A stretch of 64,000 bases of DNA, from positions 26,689,657 through 26,753,656 of the forward strand of contig OX578282.1 in NCBI GenBank assembly GCA_951217055.1, in the 5' to 3' direction. The translations under genes were made by a program, and so were the position numbers. Source of the DNA: Gerris lacustris (lineage: Eukaryota; Arthropoda; Insecta; Hemiptera; Gerridae). Below are positions 55,847-64,000 of the stretch, piece after piece (the first letter of the stretch is position 1; the number at the start of each line of letters is the position of its first letter). The notes beneath the pieces were generated by a model. That model was not told the DNA's origin. It did no database searches and saw nothing but the letters and a program-made list of their open reading frames with translations.

Positions 55847-56562
55847 TAGCTATAAAGAATGACAAAATATACTAATATGATCTGTTTTATACATATTTTT
55901 TTAGATTATTAAATGGAAGAGATAAAAGTCTATGGATGATGATAAAAGAATTTATTTTCTATCTATGCAGAGTTAGGATTTGATTTAAAACTAGAAAAAT
56001 ACACACAACAAAACTTAAAAGTAATATCCAAGACACACTGAAAGAAATTATATTTGTTTTGTTGTTTTAATAAACATATAAATTTAATTTATCTTCAGCT
56101 TCAGTAGTATTGAGAGTTATTAGAGCTATTTTTGTGTCTTAAGTTTAAAGGATTTAGCAAATTTGTAGTTATATTAAAAATTATTTGATAAAGGGGAATT
56201 ATTTATTTTTACTGGTAACTCACAAATTGCTTTTATTCTTTAATTTTTATTTTGTAACAGTTTGCTGGCCTATTAGAATGAAACTGATCTTTATTAAAAT
56301 TATCATTTTTCAAATGATTTTATAATAAACTGGCTTTATTAGAATATAATATGCATTGTCCAATATTAATTTCCAATTAGGCATAAATGATTTTGTGACA
56401 ATAGTATTTTGTTATAAATAGGGTGGTATCCTTTTTTGAACGAGGCAGTCCCATTATTTTAAGTTTTTCAAGGTATATTTTGGTCCTGTTGGTTTCTGAA
56501 AATTTCCCTTTTCTCAGAAAAATACATCTTCTAGAAGGTATGGGTGAAATGAAATACCTGTT
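55847..56562. other. No recognisable feature
   Basis: AT-rich spacer, nothing supportable. Confidence 0.4.
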
Positions 56563-57760
56563 CTATCTATATATATAAAATTAAAGTTTTGTCTGTACAT
56601 TGGTCAGAATTGAAAATTTTTTGGATACTTTTTCATTTTATACATTCCAAAAACCGAATCCGGCCTTAACTTTTTTCGTGTATGTGTGTCTGTCGCCCCA
56701 GTCAAACTTTAGAGGAGCAAAACTGGCTAAGCGAAATTGATTAATTTTTTTTTTCGGAGGTGAGTGCAAACAAGTTGCGCAATATGTAGGCTTGGTTTCA
56801 TCAAAAAAATATTGAGTAGAACCAAAGGTATCAACAATTTTATGAAAAATAGTGTATAAAAATAATAACCTAAAAAACTTAGGTTGGCAGTGTTGGAGAT
56901 TATGATTTACCGTTTCTGTTGACCCACCAAAACCCACAGATTCACTAATCAAAATGTTTGGGAACTTCTAGACCACCTAAAGACTTTTGCGTTTGGTCAG
57001 AAATTAGCACGACTGGAAAAATCCGAAAAGTTATAAAAAAAATTGTATCCCCCCCCCCCCCCCTTAAAAAATACAAGATGGCGGGTGCAACTTTAAAGTT
57101 CTTTTGGAGGCTTATTGCGGCTAAACGGTAAGTTGTATCAAAAAGCAGATTGCACCAGCGGTAACTGATTTTATTAAATTTCAAACAATTAATAAAAAAA
57201 TTAAAATTAATTAAAACCAAAAAAAATTGTGAAAATAAATGTTTGCAAGAGAGTACATGGTCAATTCTCAGAGTTATACCATAATTGGCGTTCCCTTACA
57301 GTGAATTCTCAGAGTGAGACCATAATTGGCATTTATGTACTGGAACAAAGCGGAGGAGACCATAATAGATATACTCCAAACTAGGATCTGGAGAGTATTA
57401 TAACGGAATAATGGGGAGTAATATCGGAATTATTACAATTGTAACTTTTATTTATATAGTTCACCTCTTGACTAAGAGATGACAGCACCATCGCTCTCAC
57501 TCTAGATGTAACCTTCTTAATAAATTAACCTTGCATTCGGTCCTCAACTATAAGCACCTGTGTTTACTTATTTCTTTTCCTATTCTTTATAAATATTTCT
57601 AATAGGAATGAATGATGTATAATATAGTCCTGATATTATACCTAGAAGGCTTTGGAAACAAAACTATTTAGGCATTTCATTTAATTGCTAGGCCTAAATG
57701 ATTATAGGAAACATAGCCACTAATACCTAGCATGAGCCCCGTGCGGAGCGCTGGGTGAAA
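56563..57760 (+). mobile_element. Helentron-like candidate
   Basis: Starts TCTATATATATAAAATTAAAG followed by GTCTGT, a phrase common at Helitron/Helentron 5' ends in insects. It closes near GCCCCGTGCGGAGCGCTGGG and AGCTGTACT, similar to the GC-rich hairpin before their 3' ends. Inside: a C run (57051-57063) and a duplicated ATTCTCAGAG...ACCATAATTGGC (57263 and 57304). No Rep/helicase frame, so at most non-autonomous. 57340-57590 could instead be a separate LTR-like piece (AATAAATTAACCTTGCATTC). Confidence 0.35.
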
Positions 57761-57821
57761 GCTGTACTTTATAAGATAGAGACATTTCCAATCTTAGTAA
57801 ATGTGTTAATTAAATAAAACA

Positions 57822-58165
57822 AGAAATTACGTGAGGCAATAATCACCGGTTTCTGTACGATTAAGTTAAAATTATTAAGTGTAAAATTTTAATAATTGCA
57901 TATTCTTTTTCTACACTTCAAGACCTTTAAATTGATGTGGAACATGTCATGGTGACTAAAAACTTTTTTTTTAGTCGCCTGCCATCTTGCAAAATTAAGT
58001 GTGAAAACTTCAAAAAGTGTTCAGTTGTCACAAATGCCGAGATTCACCTGTGTGCCGAATTTCATGTTCCTAGCTATAGTAGTTTATGAATTGAAACATG
58101 CCAACGGACAGACAGACAGAGCCGTTATATAAGGTTTCTTTTCGTACTTCGTATAGAAACCTAAA
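57822..58165 (+). repeat. Dispersed family X, internally deleted copy
   Basis: Opens TACGTGAGGCAATAATCACC and ends GTTATATAAGG ... GTATAGAAACCTAA, matching both ends of 17870-19172 but retaining only one of the tandem units. Confidence 0.8.
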
Positions 58166-60645
58166 AATAAATAGAGTAAATGAAAAATAATTAATTTTTA
58201 GTGATAGGGGTAGTCCATGTTAAAAATATTTGAGGCTCTATTGGATATTTAATAATTTATACTTACAGTTTGGGATAAATTTGTTTAAAATTTCATAGTT
58301 ATTCTCCTAGTATACGTAATGAGTTAGAGACACTTCCAATCTTAGAAAATATGTTATTTATTGTGAGGTGAGGTATTAATAAACTGAACTAAGTAATGGT
58401 ACAGATATATTTAATTATATCTTTAATAAATTTATTATTAATATTGAATAAAAAATGTAATTTATTTTTAACTATAACTAACATTTTTTATTACTTTTTC
58501 TGCATTTTATTTCTTACTTTAATTTTGTGAAAATTTATGTAAAAAGACGAAATTTAATCTAAAAAATGCATATTTTACCCTACAATTCTCAGAACAAAAT
58601 TCTAGGAGGGGGCCCCCAGATCCCCCTTTCCCCTGTGTTCTGCAATAGCAACCCCCCCCCCCCCCCCCTCTCTTATGATCAGTTTTTATTATTCCCTTTC
58701 GTCAATAATTGCACAATAGTTAGCTTTTTTGCTGTCACTTTCTTGAATAATTCATTCTAGAAAGCCCTTGAAAATAATATTGGATAATGCATGTATTTTT
58801 CATTAGCATACTCGTGACCTTTAAGTGGAGAATTCATAAAATAAATAAACGTATTTAGAGAAGCTATATTATCTTGCTGATCTAGAGTCACTAGATTTTT
58901 AGTATAAGGTTACCTACTTGTATTTATTTTAAGCTTTGGATGGTTTAGGGTTGTTCTGGGTCTTCTCAGATTATATTTACAAATTTTCTACCCGGAGGTA
59001 ATAAATATTCAAAGCATATTCTTCTTTATAACATTTCTAGAATTAGAAAGAGAAAATGTTGGGTTTTTTTTTTGTTTTAATGCGTAAATTTGAATTTATA
59101 TGCGAAAACTTTTTAATTTTTCTCCCATATCCTGTGACCTGAAGGGGGGAAAAATGTTACAAGTATAAAAATACATCGGGAATTTGAATTTCTGTTTTTT
59201 TTTTTTTTCTCTTAGAGGTTTAAAAAAGTTAATAAAAATAAAGTTTGAGATAAATTAAAAAAAATAAAAGAAGATCTAACTGCAGATAGACCTTTTGTAG
59301 CATACATTGTAATATGGTATGACCTCTTTGTACTGATCAATTTAAGATGGTGGTAAACATGTGGGATACAGTTTTCTTATATACATATATTATTTCCTGA
59401 AAAAGTTTAGTTATTTTTTAGTATATACTAGGAGGTGCATTAGTATATTATATAATTTTTAATTAAAGATTTGAAAGGATTTATATTTATTAAAGCCTCT
59501 TCGCCGGCCACCATGGGACTGAACTGATGGACAGATTACAAAATAGCCTGTTATACCAAATGTTTCTAGTAAGAAGCTAATAAAATCGGAGAAATACTTT
59601 TAACTTATTATTGTACCCTGCAGAGAAATATGTCAACTGTTAAAACAACAACATACTGGTGTTGACAGATATCTTCACAAAAAGAGGTTAATAGACCTTT
59701 CATATTTTATATTTACCAGGTCAGAAAGTTTGGGGAAATAGGTGTCGCATAAGGAGTCAGCCCCAGCTTAGCAGCTGGTTAAACCAATGGCCGGATGAGT
59801 GTGGAAATAATAGTGAGGATAGGTGTTATTTGATGAAAAGATAGATACTAAACAAAGGGGAAATAAAATGAAGGGAAATATTAAGTCAAGTATATTTTTA
59901 AAAAAAACAAGAGATACAAAATAAAAAATTTAAATGGCTAGTAATATTTAATCTTAAATAATAATTTAAAATTTTGAGATAATTTTATAAAAAATAGATT
60001 AGGCATTTTTATTGAAATTATGTCTGGAATATTTAAATTGCAATAAAGGGGATATGGCTAAACAGTTTTATAAAAGGTAAAGTTATTACTATCTCTTTAT
60101 TTAATTTCACTACTATTGGAAAAATTAAGTTGGCTATACTGTTTGTAAAAAAAAAAACTAGGGCAAGTTACAAGTCATTCCTATCTCTCTATTTGAAGCT
60201 CTGATTCCTTCATCCAGTTTTTACTCATAATTATTTTAACAACTGGTTATTTTCTTTGCCTTTTATATTTTATTATTAATTTTAAATCAGTTTAAAATTA
60301 GTTATGTTTTATTTATTAGTAAGTAATAGTAATTTCTGTGTAGTGTCAATTAATTTTATTTGATTTTTCTTCTTCTTTTGCATAATTATACAACTATAGT
60401 TACTTTAAATGTTCAACAAGATACAATGGTTATGATCTGAAGGACAAAATGATGAGGTATTTATTAAATTTAATTATACTTAATGTTTTTTCAATGTAAG
60501 AAATAGAATGTGAAGTAAAACAAAAGTGTCCGCCAATGATGTCTAACATTAACCTCAGATAAAATTAAAAAATTGAGCTAATCATGGACTGGATTAAATT
60601 GGAAATAGATAAGCAATATTTATTCCTTAAATAAATATCTATTCC
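58166..60645. other. Intergenic, no gene seen
   Basis: AT-rich with C runs (58652-58668) and T runs. A GC-richer stretch at 59750-59800 (CAGCCCCAGCTTAGCAGCTGG) recalls a repeat but no family was recognised. Confidence 0.4.
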
Positions 60646-60649
60646 TTAA

Positions 60650-61019
60650 GCTGCATTTATACTGGAAACAATGTTTCTAAAATCCAAAATGTTGATAAAC
60701 AAGGTTTCGGAACAGAAAATTGATGTTTATAAACATGTTTCGTGTTTCCCCTAGAAATCGGTAAAGATCAAAAGATGTTTAGGAACATTGTGGAAAGTTT
60801 CTGAAACGCAAGTGTTTACACAATGTATTTGAAGCAGGTTCCTCAACATATCTGCTCAGTCCTACCTCACTTGATGTGGATAATAAACAATGACTTTCTC
60901 TTGTAAATGTTTTTGAACATTGTTTCTTCCAAAATTTCATCACAAGAGTAAATGTTTAAAAACAATTGTTTCATAAAAATTGCTCCTAAACATATTTCTG
61001 TTGCCAGTGTAAATGCGGC
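60650..61019. mobile_element. MITE with TTAA target
   Basis: Inverted ends GCTGCATTTATACTGGAAAC and GCCGCATTTACACTGGCAAC, each bordered by TTAA (60646-60649, 61020-61023). Inner palindromic AACATGTTT-type phrases recur. TTAA targets suit piggyBac-type mobilisation, though the ends lack CCC. Confidence 0.75.
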
Positions 61020-61075
61020 TTAATAATGATAAAAATGTAATTCAGACTAGGGTTTGAAAATTCTTAAATGTTCAA

Positions 61076-61498
61076 CCCTAGAATACTACCGTTAAATATT
61101 AATATGTTGTTACTACCAATATGTCACTGTGACTATCATTGGATCTTATTTAAATTAAACTATTTTTTAGTCTCAAAATATAGTAAGTTACTTAAAAATG
61201 CATTATTAGTTTGGTTTATAATAAATAAATAGGCGATTCATGAATATTTCTTTAAAAAAAAAGTAGGTACAGATTTCTGTATTAATAAGAAGAGGTACAC
61301 ATTTTCTATCAGGTAACATCTATTCACTGTAATGTTTTCGTCTGTTTCAGTCAAATTTCTTACAACTAAGCGTTAAAAAAAATATTAAACAGGGTAGGCA
61401 TACAGGGACGTTGGGAACCATTGGACGTAGTGGGGGCCACTGGCAGCCATTTTTATCAATTCAATACGTCACTTTGACGCATAGGTAGTGTTCTAGGG
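61076..61498. mobile_element. piggyBac-type MITE
   Basis: Inverted ends CCCTAGAATACTACC and CCCTAGAACACTACC, bordered by TCAA (decayed) on the left and TTAA on the right (61499-61502). Subterminal palindromes TATGTCACTGTGACTAT and TACGTCACTTTGACGCAT lie inside each end. Related to the terminus at 22887. Confidence 0.85.
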
Positions 61499-62269
61499 TT
61501 AAGAGAATTAAATTTTAGAGAACTGAAGGTTCCGTGGGAGACACTGTAATATCCTTTTCACTCTTACCTAAGGAGAATAATCACATAGAATCATGAATTA
61601 TTTCTTTTTTGCAATTGAATGATATTAGTCATATAAAAATTGGACTAAAATTTGTAATGGAAGTGCAAATTTCCATAGAATAATCAATGATTGTTCAAAA
61701 GTAATATAGCTACATCACCATCCAGTTAGGTTCAGACTATTGGCAGTTTAAAATAGTACATCAATACAGGGGTGAATGGGGAGGTAGCGTCCGTAACAGG
61801 AAATATTCCAATGGGCGCCATATTATTAAATGAGTAAGAAGAACGTGGAGAAGGAGCACCAATTACTGCATAAAGACCCTTGGTACTTTTTGTCTTTATG
61901 AACCATCTATTGTTGTCTGTAACGTCGCTTACACATTTTGTAAGAAGTGAAAGTGACTAGCACCGCACTGATGAAATAGCATATTGATATGAAAAAGTTT
62001 TGTTCGAATTGTCGGAGCAATTTTTCTTTTTTACAATCGACTTGGCAGCGCTTCGGGAAATTTCCCGTCTTCTGGGTGCTCCCCTCCATCCATGCATCAA
62101 TAGTATTATAATGGCAAATGTATCTTCACAGAATTGATTTTAATTTCCATTGCTAGCTTTCAATCTCTAGGCAATTATTAGTGCTTACTATGAACAACAG
62201 TATTAGATAAGTTCAGTGGTAGTTAGTTGAATACTGTAAAATTAAAAGGTGCAAAAATAAAATACCAAA
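61499..62269. other. No supported gene
   Basis: A minus-strand frame 62089-61907 (60 codons) has a hydrophobic centre but no known motif. Otherwise unremarkable. Confidence 0.4.
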
Positions 62270-63748
62270 AATTACAAGATAAAAATAACTTTTTATATAC
62301 TATGTTTTTAAATTTTCTGTTGAATCGTATGTAATGTTGATAATATAATTTTCATTGTTATAATATAATGTTAGTGAAAAAAAAATAGTTCCGAATTTAT
62401 TTACTTCACATAAATGACAACCATCTAGAGCAGCGTTTCCCGACCATTTTGATGCCGAGACCATATAAATTTTTCTTAAACATTTTCACGACCCTACCGA
62501 AAATAAGGTGTATTGCATATTCCATACCCTAAGGATTTCAGAGGTTTACATAGCCCCAAGACCCTGAATTCCACAAAAATCATTACTGGATAAGGAAGGA
62601 GAGAATGCCGGCAGATTTATTTAAAAAAAAAAAAAAATGAGCACACTGATCATCTTAATATGGTTAATGACATTGCTTAATTTGTTTATTATTTTATTGT
62701 GTCTGTTTTCAATTATATAAATTTTGTATTAAATAAAGTGCCTACTAATTTCTAAACTCATGTTGGTGGGGTGGTGACCATTTGTGAGAAGTTTAAAGCT
62801 CATTAAACATAATTAAGTTTAGACATTTATAACTCTTGTGTATGTTTAAAATTCAAGCTTCTAGTTTTATTACTCCTCGTTGCAATGCCCCTTATTTTTT
62901 CACTTTATTTTAATAAACCTTTCAAGTAATCGTTTTTGTCTTTTCCTAATAAAATTCCTTTATTCTTATGAATTTATTGTTATAATTTAATTATTTTTAC
63001 GTTATTATATTGAATTTATATTTTAAATATATTTTAATTCCACTTTCCACTGAACATATTTATATATAGATGATAATATGTAATGGTTTTTTGAAAATAT
63101 TTTATAATTTCTGTGTCTATAATTAAAGTTTTCATGACCCTAAAATATTTTGTCGGGACCATAGGGTTGGGAAACGCTGATCTAGAGAGCTGATTAAACC
63201 TATAAAAGGACAAATCTTTGTACAGCGGATCTCGCCACATCAAATCTAAACCGTGCCATTGATATGCCCCCGTGTAGGGACAGTAAGAGAAGAAAAAGAA
63301 AAACGTGTACAAGTAAAGAATTACAGATGCTTAAAAATTAAACCGATACCTAGGACACAAGTATAAACAAACCTGGTTGTCACACGTCAATTAATTTATT
63401 TCTTTGTTTACTTTTCCTTTTTCGCTGTCATTCAATGTTTATCTTTAAAATAAAAAATCACAAGTTTGAAACCCATCAAAATGAAGATTGTAAATATGGG
63501 ACATGTCAAAACAAATAAAATAACTTGTGGATTTTTTCCGAACTAACTTTCCATACAGCAAAATTTGCTGAAAACGAATTACATTCTGCTGAAAGATGGC
63601 TAAAAGTATTAAAATATTACATTGTCATTTTGTTCTGAGCTATTCTAAAAGTTGCAAATGTCTAGCTACTCGGGAATTTAATTAAAAATTGATTGCAAGA
63701 TTTGTACTGGACAAACAAACAAGAAAGCAAGCTAATAAAAACGTAGTA
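62270..63748 (-). repeat. Dispersed family X, inverted partial copy
   Basis: Matches about 17960-18555 in reverse: CTACGTTTTTATTAGCTTGC, TTCAGCAGAATGTAATT, ATTTATGTGAAGTAAATAAA. It is interrupted by the hAT element 62431-63179 and by extra sequence at about 63265-63425, and is cut on the right by a SINE. Confidence 0.8.
62431..63179. mobile_element. hAT-type MITE with exact 8-bp duplication
   Basis: Ends CAGCGTTTCCCGACC and, inverted, CAGCGTTTCCCAACCC. ATCTAGAG duplicated at 62423-62430 and 63180-63187. The uninterrupted sequence exists in the other family X copy at about 18397-18404 (ATCCAGAG on that strand), an empty-site proof. 749 bp, no transposase. Confidence 0.95.
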
Positions 63749-63754
63749 AAATGC

Positions 63755-64000
63755 ACAAGATAACAATGGGTCCCTAGTCCCTGGCAGCTCATTGTTTTCA
63801 CTTGTGTTTTGGAACCAGGAGATCTGGGTTTGATTCCCGACTCTGGCAAGGAGCCCCATGTTCTGGATTCACCCAGCATTGCCATATACATTGGTATCTA
63901 CTCTAGTAGTTTATTACCCTCTTTAAGTGTATTTGTAAAAAGAAACTCAGGATTTTTCCTTATGGTCATCGGGTACTCAATAATAGTTCAAGAATTCACA
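63755..64000 (+). repeat. tRNA-derived SINE, cut by window end
   Basis: CTGGCAGCTCATTG (A-box region), then TCTGGGTTTGATTCCCGACTC (B box at about 63825-63845). Head resembles the SINE at 28600 (CAGGTAGCTCATTG, GGTTCGATTCCCGACTC). The 3' end is beyond or near the edge. Confidence 0.7.

Noticed and set aside
56638..57220. Two minus-strand frames (104 and 91 codons)
   Set aside because: They lie in a repeat-like stretch with a C run, and the peptides show no domain.
57340..57590. Solo LTR
   Set aside because: AATAAATTAACC and a plausible R/U5 look, but no TG..CA ends with a target duplication could be fixed.

Overview
The window looks like AT-rich, repeat-laden nuclear DNA from an arthropod, most likely an insect. 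Reasons: spliced genes with GT-AG introns, an insect-style Ly6/QVR-like gene pair, and a dense mix of hAT, mariner-type, piggyBac-type, non-LTR, Ty3/gypsy and tRNA-derived SINE sequences. A hemipteran would fit the repeat flavour, but that is a guess. I see no prokaryotic features, no CRISPR array, no rRNA and no intact tRNA gene.

Layout. 1-3803 is a decayed non-LTR retrotransposon carrying an RNase H domain. Its A-rich tail abuts a 4.6-kb fold-back DNA element (about 3802-8430) whose left arm holds a hAT insertion. 8651-8877 is the last exon of a GPI-anchored Ly6 protein whose other exons lie outside the window. 8.9-25.1 kb is repeat desert: a 2-kb near-perfect palindrome with mariner-type ends, a second palindrome at 13.8-14.5 kb, SINEs, a possible hAT element, a Helitron-like dispersed family and a piggyBac remnant. 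25122-25885 holds two exons of a second Ly6 protein, paralogous to the first, with an expanded Asn/Ser/Thr repeat.

The gene core is a head-to-head pair. SMARCAL1 (minus, 12 coding exons, 692 codons, 40650 down to 27543) and adenylate kinase 2 (plus, 6 coding exons, 248 codons, 41574-49650) start 923 bp apart and probably share a promoter region. I assembled both from splice sites, and every exon joins in frame. SMARCAL1 should be a nuclear RPA-recruited annealing helicase for stalled forks; AK2 should be the mitochondrial intermembrane-space enzyme that interconverts ATP, AMP and ADP. I infer no functional link beyond the shared promoter. Their introns are full of mobile DNA: SINEs, hAT elements, gypsy and non-LTR reverse transcriptase fragments, tandem repeats and Crypton-like copies.

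49.7-64 kb has no convincing cellular gene. It holds a mariner remnant, a 70-bp-arm inverted repeat with a hammerhead-like core, a retroposed-looking poly(A) tail, a Helentron-like candidate, two MITEs with TTAA targets, and an inverted copy of the dispersed family split by a hAT element. Several insertions are proved within the window by exact target duplications or by an empty-site copy, so part of the order of events can be read. I found no clear sign of a wholly new system; the palindromes, the Crypton-like N-terminal pieces and the repeat-expanded Ly6 exon deserve the most attention.
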